Assembly: GCA_015272395.1 (NCBI GenBank)
Contig: JACYLQ010000007.1
Coordinates: 62,001-126,000, forward strand
Length of the DNA stretch: 64,000 bases
Source of the DNA: Calothrix sp. C42_A2020_038
GTDB lineage: Bacteria > Cyanobacteriota > Cyanobacteriia > Cyanobacteriales > Nostocaceae
Direction of reading: 5' to 3'
Of the stretch, positions 46,201 to 54,558 are shown in pieces. A program made the position numbers and the translations under genes. Below the pieces are notes generated by a model that saw only the letters and a list, made by a program, of their open reading frames with translations, ran no database searches and had not been told where the DNA came from. The stretch's first letter is position 1. Each line of letters begins with the position of its first letter.

Positions 46201-47136
46201 ATGTTACAGGCGCCGTATACCCAAGAAACTCTAGACAGAATTGCTTTGTTAGAGAAAATTTGCGGGCAAGATGTAGGTAGAGGAATTGAACCCCTTGTAA
46301 AAGCCACGCAAGGGGAATTATTAAATGCTGCCCATTCAATTGTCGAACACCCAAAACCCCACGTTGCAATCATCACGGGTTTTTTCTTGCCTCATACAAA
46401 CCCACCTGTTGCCGAGACTGATGGTGTAGTGGGGTGCGCGCAGTTGGCTGCCGGGTTATTGCGCTTAGGTATGATAGTAAGAATAGTGACAGATTCATTT
46501 TGTTTTCCAGCAGCTAAAAGTGCAGTATTTGCAGCAGGTGTGTTATGCAATATTGAATTCGATGTAGTTCCTGTAGTGCCAAATACACATCCTGAAGTAA
46601 TAACGTCTGTATTAGAATCTTGGAAATCTTTAGAAACCCCATTAACACATATTATTTCAATTGAACGTCCTGGACCAGGTAAAGATGGGATTATTCGTAA
46701 TATGCGGGGGCAAAATATAACTGCTCATACAGCACCTTTACATTTATTATTAAATTTACCTAATATAACTTCTATTGGTATTGGTGACGGCGGTAATGAA
46801 ATTGGAATGGGTAAGATTTCCAAAGAAATTATCTATAGAAATATACAACACGGTGAAAAAATTGCTTGTGTAACTAGCTGTGACTATTTAATCGTTTGCG
46901 GTGTTTCTAATTGGGGTGCCAATGCTTTATTAGCAGCGTTAGCTTTGTTAAAAGTAGAATGGAAAAATATAATTAAAGAACAATTAAATCCAGAAGTTGA
47001 CTTTAATATTCTCGAAACTATAGTTAGCAATAATTTAGCAGCTGATGGAATTACAGGTAAAGCAAATCTTACAGTAGATAATTTGCCTTGGAAATTTCAT
47101 GCTGAAATATTATTAAAAATTAATGAATTGTTATAG
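46201..47136 (+). CDS. DUF4392 protein, C-terminal-type D-glutamate cyclase subunit
   Basis: 311 aa, starting 11 bases after its partner with an AAGG site 12 bases before ATG. Key segments are I-T-G-F-F-L-P-H-T-N-P-P-V-A-E-T-D near 59, the G-P-G-K-D-G motif near 157, and I-G-D-G-G-N-E-I-G-M-G-K near 196-207, which is highly conserved in DUF4392. With the DUF1445 gene it forms the two halves of D-glutamate cyclase seen fused in animals. D-Glu is a peptidoglycan precursor, so the pair would recycle or detoxify it. Tight spacing and same strand argue for one operon. Function is by analogy. Confidence 0.82.
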   Translation: MLQAPYTQETLDRIALLEKICGQDVGRGIEPLVKATQGELLNAAHSIVEHPKPHVAIITGFFLPHTNPPVAETDGVVGCAQLAAGLLRLGMIVRIVTDSFCFPAAKSAVFAAGVLCNIEFDVVPVVPNTHPEVITSVLESWKSLETPLTHIISIERPGPGKDGIIRNMRGQNITAHTAPLHLLLNLPNITSIGIGDGGNEIGMGKISKEIIYRNIQHGEKIACVTSCDYLIVCGVSNWGANALLAALALLKVEWKNIIKEQLNPEVDFNILETIVSNNLAADGITGKANLTVDNLPWKFHAEILLKINELL

Positions 47137-47170
47137 GACAGGCAAAATGCCTATTCCAGAAGATTAGATT

Positions 47171-48031
47171 TCAAGATTGCATTTCAAATTCTGCTAAATA
47201 CTTTGAGGCTTCTTGACATAATATATTGTGATATTTACCATTACTCGCTAGTAAACCACCCCATTTATTAATTTCTTCTGTGTTGTATTTTAACAGTGAA
47301 CCATCGTAACTAGTATACAGTCCTCCGGCTTCGGATAATATCAATTCCGGCGCCGCAATATCCCAGTCTTTAGGTGCCGACTTCCCCGAAAGAGAAATAT
47401 AAACATCTGCTTGTTTTTCGACAATGGCGGCAATTTTACAACCGATACTACCAAGATTTTTGTGCGTCTGGCACGGTAGTTTACTTAAGATGTAATCTAA
47501 TGCTTGACTACGATGCGAACGGCTAACGAGAACAGTCAAATCTTCTATGGATTTTTGCGTTGAGACTTGCAAACGTTGAACCTTTCCATCGCGCGTTTCT
47601 ACGAATGTACCGTTACCTTTAGTTGCGTAATATATTTTATTAGCTTCTGGTACTGCAACTAGTCCTAGAACTGGACGGTTTTGTTTAACTAAACCGATAT
47701 GAATTGCATATTCTCCAGTTTTATCAATAAAATCGCGCGTACCATCTAAGGGGTCAATTATCCATACAAATTCATTTTTGACTTGCTCACCTTGGTAATT
47801 TTCTTCACTGATGTAACCAAAATCTTCCAAACCTAATTGCGCTTGCAGGTTTTCAATGAGATAATTAGAAACTGCTATATCTGCTGCTGTTACTGGGTCA
47901 TCTGCTTGACTATCTTTGTATTGAACCTCTAAAAATTGGCGCCTAGCTCCTTGGTAATAACCACGTAGAACATCCGCTGCACCCCAAGTTATAGGACGGG
48001 CAATTTCTAGTATTTCTTGTAGATTTTTCAT
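47171..48031 (-). CDS. cysQ: 3'(2'),5'-bisphosphate nucleotidase / inositol phosphatase family (CysQ-like)
   Basis: 286 aa from ATG 48031; TTG 48040 would overlap pfkB by 4 bases. The metal-binding W-I-I-D-P-L-D-G-T-R-D-F near 89-100, D-P-V-T-A-A-D near 44-50 and W-D-I-A-A-P-E-L near 223 are the three signatures of the Li+-sensitive phosphatase superfamily. The C-terminal end (I-L-C-Q-E-A-S-K-Y-L) is that of CysQ. CysQ removes the 3'-phosphate from PAP made in sulfate assimilation; inositol monophosphatase is the alternative. It is cotranscribed with the PfkB-like kinase upstream. Confidence 0.85.
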   Translation of the reverse strand: MKNLQEILEIARPITWGAADVLRGYYQGARRQFLEVQYKDSQADDPVTAADIAVSNYLIENLQAQLGLEDFGYISEENYQGEQVKNEFVWIIDPLDGTRDFIDKTGEYAIHIGLVKQNRPVLGLVAVPEANKIYYATKGNGTFVETRDGKVQRLQVSTQKSIEDLTVLVSRSHRSQALDYILSKLPCQTHKNLGSIGCKIAAIVEKQADVYISLSGKSAPKDWDIAAPELILSEAGGLYTSYDGSLLKYNTEEINKWGGLLASNGKYHNILCQEASKYLAEFEMQS

Positions 48032-48036
48032 AAAAA

Positions 48037-48924
48037 TCAATTAATATCAGATTCCAACTCTAACCAACGACGTGTGCCAAAAAATTGACATGAACAAGCA
48101 GCAACCTTTGCCGATAGACTCAGAGCTTCGGCAAAACTGTTTTGGAGGATATAGTGACAAAAAGCACCGTGAAAAATATCTCCCGCTCCTAGAGTATCAA
48201 TTGGTTGGATACTTGGAACATCTATAGTCAAAATTTCTTTGTCGTTGCAGCAAATAGGCTGCCCACCGTGAGTAATGGCAATATGTTGTATCCCAATGTG
48301 GCTTAAATAAGCAAAAGTATCTTGTTGAGTGCGACAATTAGGGGGATGAAAGTTTGCCGAGCAAATGGCGAAGTTAACAAAGGGTAAAATTTTCTCAAAT
48401 CCTGGTTTCCAACTTCCACCGTCGATAACTACAGGGACATTTTTGGCTTTGGCAAGTTGGGCAATATGATAGCCTACTTCGATTTGGTGCCCATCAATCA
48501 AAACTATATCTATATTTTCTAGAGTTGTAAGTCTCTCTGGAATATTTTGAGGACTGGCTTGAGTTTTAACAGCATTTATAGATATTACTGCTCTTTCACC
48601 TGTTGTTTGCGTAACAATGATTGATGACACAGGGGGTGGGTTTTGAAGCGATGGTTCTAAGTCGGTGATGTAAACTTGGTATTTTTCTAAGTCGGTACGA
48701 ATTAACTGCGTCATTGGATGCGAACCAAGTACACCCAGTAATTCCGCTTGACCACCAAGATGGCTAAACGTCACTGCTGCATTCGTCACCGGACCACCTG
48801 CTGCCACCGTATAATCTAAGGCTACTAGTTTTTGGTTGTTTTGGGGCGGTGATTTTGCAAGGTAAATTAAGTCTAGGGTGGTTAAACCAACGAATAATCC
48901 ATAGTATCTATCATTATTTGTCAT
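48037..48924 (-). CDS. PfkB family carbohydrate kinase
   Basis: 295 aa. Ribokinase-like fold with N-terminal G-L-T-T-L-D near 14, the glycine pair A-A-G-G-P-V-T-N-A near 36-44 and the C-terminal signature D-T-L-G-A-G-D-I-F-H-G near 237, where the aspartate of G-A-G-D is catalytic. It phosphorylates a sugar or nucleoside; the substrate cannot be told from sequence. It is immediately upstream of cysQ (5 bases between stop and the ATG), and its start is 39 bases from the divergent rsmI. Confidence 0.88.
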   Translation of the reverse strand: MTNNDRYYGLFVGLTTLDLIYLAKSPPQNNQKLVALDYTVAAGGPVTNAAVTFSHLGGQAELLGVLGSHPMTQLIRTDLEKYQVYITDLEPSLQNPPPVSSIIVTQTTGERAVISINAVKTQASPQNIPERLTTLENIDIVLIDGHQIEVGYHIAQLAKAKNVPVVIDGGSWKPGFEKILPFVNFAICSANFHPPNCRTQQDTFAYLSHIGIQHIAITHGGQPICCNDKEILTIDVPSIQPIDTLGAGDIFHGAFCHYILQNSFAEALSLSAKVAACSCQFFGTRRWLELESDIN

Positions 48925-48963
48925 TGCCTAATCCCCTATTCCCTATTTTTAACCTTTATATTT

Positions 48964-49806
48964 ATGACATTAGGAACACTTTACGTTGTCGGTACACCTA
49001 TTGGTAATCTCGAAGATATGACTTTTCGAGCGGTACAGACTTTACAGAATGTTGATTTAATTGCAGCTGAAGATACACGCCATACGGGCAAGCTACTTCA
49101 ACATTTTCAAATTAAAACTCCACAGATTAGCTACCATGAGCATAATCGCAGTAGTCGAATTCCAGAATTATTACAAAAGCTGATTCATGGTAGTGCTGTT
49201 GCACTTGTTAGCGATGCGGGTATGCCAGGTATTTCTGACCCAGGATATGAATTGGTCAAAGCTTGTGTTGATGCTGATATAAAAGTAGTGCCTATACCTG
49301 GCGCCAGTGCTGTGATTACAGCTTTGAGTGCAGCTGGCTTGCCTACTGATAAGTTTGTATTTGAGGGGTTTTTACCACCTAAAACAAACCAACGGCGCCA
49401 GCGGTTGGAGTTTTTGAACAAAGAGCCTCGGACTATCATTTTCTATGAATCACCGCATCGCCTGCGCGCTACTTTACAAGACTTAGCAGAAGTTATGGGA
49501 ACTCAACGTTCAATTGTTATCGCCCGTGAACTAACTAAATTTTATGAGGAATTTTGGCGAGGAACAGTGAAAGACGCTTGTCAGCATTACCAAGAACGTG
49601 AGCCACAAGGAGAATACACTATTCTTGTAGCAGGTGTAACGAATCACACTCAACTCTCAGAAAGCCAAATTAAAGCTGAACTCGAAAAGCTTATTAGTCA
49701 AGGAATTGCACCCTCTCAAGCTAGTCGCGAACTGGCGCTTTTAACTTCACTACCTCGTCGTTATATATACCAACTAGCTTTGGATATTAAAGATATCGAA
49801 GATTAA
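48964..49806 (+). CDS. rsmI: 16S rRNA (cytidine-1402-2'-O)-methyltransferase RsmI
   Basis: 280 aa. SAM-dependent tetrapyrrole-methylase fold: Y-V-V-G-T-P-I-G-N-L-E-D at 7-18, A-E-D-T-R-H-T near 35, S-D-A-G-M-P-G-I-S-D-P near 84-94, P-I-P-G-A-S-A near 112, and F-Y-E-S-P-H-R near 159 are all RsmI signatures. It methylates the 2'-OH of C1402 in the ribosomal decoding centre. Length is typical (about 285). The 39-base gap to pfkB must hold overlapping divergent promoters. Confidence 0.95.
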   Translation: MTLGTLYVVGTPIGNLEDMTFRAVQTLQNVDLIAAEDTRHTGKLLQHFQIKTPQISYHEHNRSSRIPELLQKLIHGSAVALVSDAGMPGISDPGYELVKACVDADIKVVPIPGASAVITALSAAGLPTDKFVFEGFLPPKTNQRRQRLEFLNKEPRTIIFYESPHRLRATLQDLAEVMGTQRSIVIARELTKFYEEFWRGTVKDACQHYQEREPQGEYTILVAGVTNHTQLSESQIKAELEKLISQGIAPSQASRELALLTSLPRRYIYQLALDIKDIED

Positions 49807-50222
49807 TTGGCACTTAATAAACTCTAATCAATATCCCAAATATAAAAAAAATATTAAATGTTACGTAAAATTATTATTTTGATGCGAATCTAAATATTAA
49901 TATTAATTAGAAAATTTTATACCAATTTAGTCAGTAGCTTAAGAAGCAACTGTGTAAACTTTGGGTACTTATTGATGGACGTTTGTCTGAACGGTGTTGG
50001 GCTTTATCAAAAGACTTAACACCAGTGGTTTGTGTCAAAATTTTTGGTGGTATAAACAATATCTCGCGGTTCAGGCATTATTGCCTGAAAGCTACACAGG
50101 CATAGTAAGCCTGTGCCACAATCCCCTAAAATTAATTACACACACCGCTAATTTTTAGGAAGAAATGGGTTATTAATGGGTGCAGCCTTTTAATGATTTA
50201 ATTAACTTAATTTTACATCTTA
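49807..50222. other. intergenic region with MITE-like copy
   Basis: 416 bases with no gene. The segment 50024-50149 is a MITE-like repeat. The flanks are AT-rich, and 50150-50222 precedes a small gene with no clear ribosome site. Confidence 0.5.
50024..50149. repeat. MITE-like repeat, copy 2
   Basis: Left arm AGTGGTTTGTGTCAAAA then TTTTTGGTGG; right arm CCCCTAAAATTAATTACACACACCGCT. The arms are inverted over about 25 bases with a few mismatches. Internal hairpin TTCAGGCATTATTGCCTGAA at 50070-50089 is identical to the one in copy 1. A second hairpin is CACAGGC/GCCTGTG. No coding capacity. Confidence 0.7.
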
Positions 50223-50477
50223 ATGTTGATGAGTGCTATTCAAGCGATTTCCCAATACTTGGCTTATAAATTCCCTTGGTGGGGAGTTTGTCACTTAAAA
50301 TATGACCTGATACAAAAAAACGTCTATATTCATTGCCAAACACCGGAATGTCGAGCAGCAATACTCAGAGATGCTGAAGCATTAGCTTATTTGGATATCG
50401 GAGTCGAAAGGTTTATAGTCGTTTATCCTGGTTACCAAGATATTACTATTCCTTATATACCGGGTAAAACTGCCTAG
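50223..50477 (+). CDS. small hypothetical protein
   Basis: 84 aa, cytoplasmic, with a Trp/aromatic-rich N-terminal part (Y-L-A-Y-K-F-P-W-W-G-V-C-H) and a C-terminal alternating strand region (V-E-R-F-I-V-V-Y-P-G-Y-Q-D-I-T-I-P-Y). A Cys-x4-Cys arrangement (H-C-Q-T-P-E-C) is not enough for a metal site. Family not recognised. It is followed by a good hairpin at 50503-50537. Confidence 0.55.
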   Translation: MLMSAIQAISQYLAYKFPWWGVCHLKYDLIQKNVYIHCQTPECRAAILRDAEALAYLDIGVERFIVVYPGYQDITIPYIPGKTA

Positions 50478-50502
50478 CAGTCTTAGCTCCAACAGATACA
50501 TA

Positions 50503-50537
50503 GGGGAAAAAGCAATGTTTATATAATTGCTTTTTCC
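50503..50537. terminator. AAAAAGCAAT hairpin terminator
   Basis: GGGAAAAAGCAAT and ATTGCTTTTTCC pair around a 9-base loop, an 11-base stem with T-rich 3' side. It follows the small hypothetical gene and reads as a terminator, possibly in both directions. Confidence 0.7.
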
Positions 50538-50659
50538 TTAAAAAACTTTGGACAAATTATAAATCATCTGACAGCCTATCCCCATCTATCGTGAGAGAGT
50601 TTTGAAATCGGGCAAAATATTAGTAGACTTGTTTCGTCGATCCGAAAACGAGAAAAACC

Positions 50660-51223
50660 ATGAGTGGCAATTTAGCATCAAGACTTTATCCTACCCGCAT
50701 CGATATTCCAACAGACGCGCGTAAAGAAATAGTAGTATTACTTAACCAAACTCTAGCAGCTACATCAGATTTAAAAAGCCAGGTAAAGCAGGCACATTGG
50801 AATGTGAAAGGAAGCGACTTTTACCAGTTACACGAATTGTTTGATGAAATTGCCGATGAAATCGAAGAATTTGTTGATATGTTTGCTGAACGTATCACTG
50901 CTCTGGGTGGCTATGCAATGGGTACCGTTCGTATGGCTGCTGAAAATTCCATTTTGCCAGAATATCCCACCGAAATTTTAACGGGTATGGAACATGTTAC
51001 AGCTCTTGCAGAGCGTTTGGGACCCTACGCTAAACATCTGCGTGATGCTATTGACACCACAGATGATTTAGGTGATGCTGACACTGCTGACTTGTACACC
51101 GAAGTTTCACGCACTATTGACAAGCGTTTGTGGTTCCTCGAAGCGCACTTACAAGCTTCTAGCACTAATAGCAATGGGGCGCCTGCAACTGCAAAAAATG
51201 TTGACAAAGTAGGTGTGAATTAA
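50660..51223 (+). CDS. Dps family ferritin-like DNA/iron-binding protein
   Basis: 187 aa. Ferroxidase-site elements of Dps: Q-A-H-W-N-V-K-G near 45-52, the H-E-L-F-D-E-I-A-D-E-I-E-E-F-V-D-M-F-A-E-R segment near 59-79, and the four-helix-bundle core that follows. Dps shells oxidise Fe2+ with H2O2 and store iron, protecting DNA under oxidative stress. Cyanobacteria, Nostoc in particular, carry several paralogues; which one this is cannot be said. The C-terminal tail is Ser/Asn-rich. It stands alone. Confidence 0.9.
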   Translation: MSGNLASRLYPTRIDIPTDARKEIVVLLNQTLAATSDLKSQVKQAHWNVKGSDFYQLHELFDEIADEIEEFVDMFAERITALGGYAMGTVRMAAENSILPEYPTEILTGMEHVTALAERLGPYAKHLRDAIDTTDDLGDADTADLYTEVSRTIDKRLWFLEAHLQASSTNSNGAPATAKNVDKVGVN

Positions 51224-51397
51224 GTTAGAAGTTAAGAGTTAGATTTACAACTCATAACTGATAAATTTTTGTTTTTAAACTAATAGTATCTTTTTAGTGA
51301 GTACGTTACTTTCGAGTGCGTACTTTTCATTTTTTGCGAGCTTATTTAACATATAAATAAGCCTCGTCAAAACGCTTTGTCTAATAGCGTGCCAACT

Positions 51398-51691
51398 ATG
51401 TCAGAAATTATTACTGCTGTTTACTCTAACGGGATGCTGCGCCCCCAAAATCCTTTGTCCCTAACTGATGGGCAAATTGTGCGGCTGCAAGTTTTGACGG
51501 AAGAATCATCCAAGGATGCCGAAAAAATAATTCAGTCCCTAGTGGCAGCGGGACTTGTCACTCCTCCTCAGCACAAGAGCAATGTTGAGCCAGTCTCAGA
51601 AGAAGCGTGGCGTGAACTGACCCAAAGACTGGAGGCATCAGGAGGCAAACCGCTTTCCGAAATCATTATTGAAGAACGAGGTTTGATGTGA
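51398..51691 (+). CDS. DUF104-like antitoxin of a VapBC-type locus
   Basis: 97 aa from ATG 51398; TTG 51377 adds 7 residues. The N-terminus I-T-A-V-Y-S-N-G-M-L-R-P and L-S-L-T-D-G-Q-I-V-R-L resemble DUF104/AF0060-type antitoxin modules. A helical charged tail follows (E-E-A-W-R-E-L-T-Q-R-L-E-A). Its stop overlaps the start of a PIN-domain toxin reading frame by 4 bases (GTGA), the usual antitoxin-toxin coupling. The toxin is broken, so the antitoxin is now an orphan. Family assignment from pattern. Confidence 0.7.
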   Translation: MSEIITAVYSNGMLRPQNPLSLTDGQIVRLQVLTEESSKDAEKIIQSLVAAGLVTPPQHKSNVEPVSEEAWRELTQRLEASGGKPLSEIIIEERGLM

Positions 51692-52048
51692 CCGCCTACT
51701 TTGTAGATAGCAGTGCCCTTGTGAAACAGTACGTGCCGGAAACTGGTAGTGCTTGGATACGAGCGCTCTCGGCTTTGCAAGAGAGCAACTTATTGTTTAT
51801 TACCTGAATTACTTGGGTAGAAATCTTGAGTGCGCTGGCGAGAAGAGAACGGGAAGGTACTTTGACTCCCAGCGATAGAGCCTTGATTATTCAAAGGTTT
51901 CGCTTTGATCTAAATAATGCTAAAAATTCAACCCGCTTTCTCTACTGAGCAATCCATCTCTTTGATTTTTCTTACATCTGACGACCGCTTAAGCACTATT
52001 GCTCAAGCTCTTGGGTTGCTAACCGATAATCCTAATTATCATCCCTAA
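51688..52048 (+). pseudogene. decayed PIN-domain (VapC-like) toxin
   Basis: Starts at GTG 51688, overlapping the antitoxin stop. Frame 1 reads A-Y-F-V-D-S-S-A-L-V-K-Q-Y, with the PIN aspartate, then a TGA at 51805-51807 breaks it. Just after, I-T-W-V-E-I-L-S-A-L-A-R-R continues the PIN fold in the same frame. A second stop lies at 51946. The domain's end, F-L-T-S-D-D-R-L-S-T-I-A-Q-A-L-G with two acidic residues and D-N-P-N-Y-H-P, is in another frame and ends at TAA 52046-52048. Total length is short (about 120 codons against 140), so a deletion with frameshift also occurred. Confidence 0.85.
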
Positions 52049-52239
52049 GATGGTTAACCGAATCAGAGTGACAAATTATTTAAAGTCCAAAAAATAAATG
52101 CCTGAAATAAATTTAGTGAAGGTTGTTAATCGCTATTATTTATAGTTATTTTCAGCAGATGCAGATTGAGTCTTAGTGAAACAAATATAGCAGTTTTGAC
52201 CTGAGTGAGGTACAAATTGGATTTGTATATTTCTTGTGG

Positions 52240-52259
52240 GGTGGGCATCCTTGCCCGCC
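52240..52259. repeat. GGTGGGC/GCCCGCC hairpin
   Basis: GGTGGGC pairs with GCCCGCC around ATCCTT, with one mismatch. A related hairpin (GAGTGGG ATCCT CCCGCTC type) is at about 32275-32297, and a similar word near 6942. It is a dispersed repeat in the pirin promoter region. Confidence 0.45.
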
Positions 52260-52326
52260 TTTATCTAATTACACCAGGACAGTAACCGCCATAAACAATC
52301 AAATAGTGTTTTAGTTAGGAGAAGTT

Positions 52327-53040
52327 ATGTCTCAAGCAGTTACTCATCTTATCCACGACAGAAACGCACGTGGTACTACTCAAATTGGTTGGCTTGATAG
52401 CCGTCACACCTTCTCTTTTGGCAATTTCTATGACCCAAACCGTATGGGTTTTCGTAGCTTGCGAGTTATTAACGATGACCGTGTAGCACCTGGAGCAGGT
52501 TTTGGAACTCATGGTCACAAAGACATGGAAATTCTTACATATGTTTTAGAAGGCGCCGTCGAACACAAAGATAGTTTAGGTACTGGTTCGGTAATTCTTC
52601 CAGGTGAAGCCCAAATTATGAGTGCGGGAACTGGTATTACTCATAGCGAATATAACCATTCCCAAACCGAGCCAGTTCACTTCTTGCAAATTTGGATTCT
52701 ACCCAACCAAAAAAATCTAGAACCGAGATATGAACAAAAAGCATTTCCTATTGAAGAACGTAATGGTAAGCTGCGTTTGATTGGCGCCAAAGATGGGCGT
52801 GGTGGTGCAGTTAAGATTTACCAAGATGTCGATTTATATACATCGGTTTTAAATTCCGGTGATGTTGTGGATTATCAAGTTCAACCACATCGCTATGCTT
52901 GGTTACAAGTCGCTAAAGGTATAGTTAAGCTCAACGGTGAAGAACTACATGCAGGTGACGGTGTGCAAATTAATGGTGCAGAACAACTTGAAATTAGCTC
53001 CCAAATTGGTGGAGAAATTTTGTTGTTTGATTTAGGTTAA
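52327..53040 (+). CDS. pirin family protein (YhhW-like)
   Basis: 237 aa with a TAGGAG site 8 bases before ATG. Double cupin fold; the metal ligands are present in F-G-T-H-G-H-K-D-M-E-I near 58-68 and G-I-T-H-S-E-Y near 103-109 (His, His, His, Glu). The bacterial YhhW relatives are quercetin 2,3-dioxygenases in vitro, while eukaryotic pirins act as redox-linked transcription cofactors; the natural substrate is unknown. Length is typical. A clear terminator follows at 53072-53099. Confidence 0.9.
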   Translation: MSQAVTHLIHDRNARGTTQIGWLDSRHTFSFGNFYDPNRMGFRSLRVINDDRVAPGAGFGTHGHKDMEILTYVLEGAVEHKDSLGTGSVILPGEAQIMSAGTGITHSEYNHSQTEPVHFLQIWILPNQKNLEPRYEQKAFPIEERNGKLRLIGAKDGRGGAVKIYQDVDLYTSVLNSGDVVDYQVQPHRYAWLQVAKGIVKLNGEELHAGDGVQINGAEQLEISSQIGGEILLFDLG

Positions 53041-53071
53041 TCTAAATCAAGAAAAGGTCAGAGGTAAAGAG

Positions 53072-53099
53072 AAAAGGTAATTTTTTTATTACCTTTTTT
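53072..53099 (+). terminator. pirin gene terminator
   Basis: AAAAGGTAAT and ATTACCTTTT form a 10-base perfect stem around TTTTTT-like loop bases, followed by T's. Intrinsic terminator 32 bases after the pirin stop. Confidence 0.85.
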
Positions 53100-53676
53100 C
53101 TTGCCCCTTTTCCTAAAATTTTAAGCATTATACTTGCAAGCAAAAGTTAATTACAAATAAATGTAGATTCACCCTAGATAATAAAAGTGGAGGTTCTAAA
53201 GGAAAAGAATGGTAGGTACAGTGAGTGATAACTCAAAAAATGATGCAATTCCTGATAAAAATTATTCGAGTATGATTCTGATTACCTGGTTGGTTTCACT
53301 TACGTGAATTTATCAACCATGTTTAGATAATATACCTATAAAAATTAAAAAGGTGTAAACTAACAGTTATTTTCTATAAACTTCTGTTGTATTTACGGAT
53401 ATTTATCCATATTTTGTAATTCATTTTTTGACTTTCAATGCATCATTTTTTACTTATCATCAACTGAATATATGCCGGATTTTAATTTGGCACAATCATT
53501 TTTTAGTAAATCCTGTCAATGACAAACATGACAGATTTCTAACTGTCATATTTAACTTTTGTATATTTCAGTAAATAGATGATTAATGATTACGTTAGTT
53601 ATAAAGAATCTCTTCAAAGTCATGTTTTTAATAATCAGTTAATTGTTACCTTGATTGATGCCGTTAAATCTAGAAT

Positions 53677-53842
53677 AGTGGTCTATGTCAAAAGTTTTGG
53701 TGGGTAGAAAAATTAGTAACGGATAATGAACGGATGAGTAATTTTACATAGCAAGATTTTGTTCGTAATCAATCACAGGCGCCGTTACATCCGCGACATC
53801 CCTTACTCTCCCAACTCCCCAAAATTAATGTCACAGACCAAT
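53677..53842. repeat. MITE-like repeat, copy 3 (longest)
   Basis: Left arm AGTGGTCTATGTCAAAA then GTTTTGGTGGG; right arm CTCCCCAAAATTAATGTC then ACAGACCAATA, inverted over about 25 bases. The interior differs from the other copies and holds an AACGGAT...GTTACATCCG inverted repeat. About 166 bases, no coding capacity. The best preserved ends in the window. Confidence 0.7.
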
Positions 53843-54134
53843 AGGCGGCGCCTGCTATTGTTCCCACTTGTTTATGTCATTCCTAACTGGGGAGTCGGCG
53901 TTTAGCTTTCTTAACTTTTATCTCGTGTATAGACACTTTGGTACCTAGTTGGTACCTAGGCTTTTCCTGTAGGGCTAACCGCGTCTCTACTGTGCTATGG
54001 CAAATAATACCACCGTATTTGATACCTGAAATTTGCTATATGTTGAAAACCTCATCCCAACCCCTCTGCTAAGAAAAGAGGATACCAATGATGAATAAGG
54101 GGTAATACCCCTCATTGTATTTCAAAATAGTTGT

Positions 54135-54159
54135 AGAGACATAGCATTGCTACGTCTCT
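54135..54159. repeat. AGAGAC-type palindrome
   Basis: AGAGAC (54135-54140) pairs with GTCTCT (54154-54159), and TAGCA with TGCTA, around a single-base loop and one mismatch. Same class as 26372-26396. Confidence 0.6.
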
Positions 54160-54243
54160 TCATTTTCGGAAAAAAAAACAGAGGCATTTATAAAAATGTC
54201 TCTGACGTTTCCTATGCAATTAAACCATCCTCAAACGACGCTT

Positions 54244-54558
54244 TTAGGCGGGTTCAAGCTTTTGAATTCTTTTTTCTAGTCCTGCCGCCATCAGTCCTAT
54301 CATCTCTAATATTGCTGTTCTATCACCTGTTTTACACCGCTCAAACAATGAACGAACATCCACTAGTCCGGCATTGGCTGCTGATACTTCGAGCGTATTC
54401 ACTTTTGCGTTCAGGTTATTGTTTGCGCAAGCAGAGTATAATATAATACCAGCCATTGTATATACATCCATCATCGGCTCGTCATTACCGTAATGATTCG
54501 CCACGTTGGGAAAATTAGATAATGGGTGAATAAATTGACTAAAACTTAGTTGTGTCAT
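54244..54558 (-). CDS. hypothetical protein
   Basis: 104 aa, mixed helical, no signal or clear membrane helix. The C-terminal part (D-V-R-S-L-F-E-R-C-K-T-G-D-R-T-A-I-L-E-M) looks like a compact helical domain ending in L-E-K-R-I-Q-K-L-E. No family recognised. No strong ribosome site; start taken at ATG 54558. It sits in an accessory stretch beside a possible small zinc-finger-like frame (54591-54713). Reality is moderately supported by codon use. Confidence 0.5.
   Translation of the reverse strand: MTQLSFSQFIHPLSNFPNVANHYGNDEPMMDVYTMAGIILYSACANNNLNAKVNTLEVSAANAGLVDVRSLFERCKTGDRTAILEMIGLMAAGLEKRIQKLEPA

Larger units (their letters stand above)
53041..54243. other. 1.2 kb gene-poor region with repeats
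   Basis: It contains the pirin terminator, a 32-codon frame at 53210-53308 with a GGAGG-like site (M-V-G-T-V-S-D-N-S) of unknown value, the largest MITE-like copy (53677-53842), GGTACCTAG repeated with a one-turn gap at 53941-53959, and the AGAGAC palindrome at 54135-54159. No convincing gene. Confidence 0.5.

Noticed and set aside
53210-53308. Short ORF of 32 codons with a GGAGG-like site
   Set aside because: No recognisable product, low-complexity context, ends abruptly; noted only within the intergenic entry.
54147-54446. 99-codon plus-strand frame opposite 54244-54558
   Set aside because: It overlaps the minus-strand gene and repeat DNA (AGAGAC palindrome) and looks like shadow translation with hydrophobic low-complexity content.
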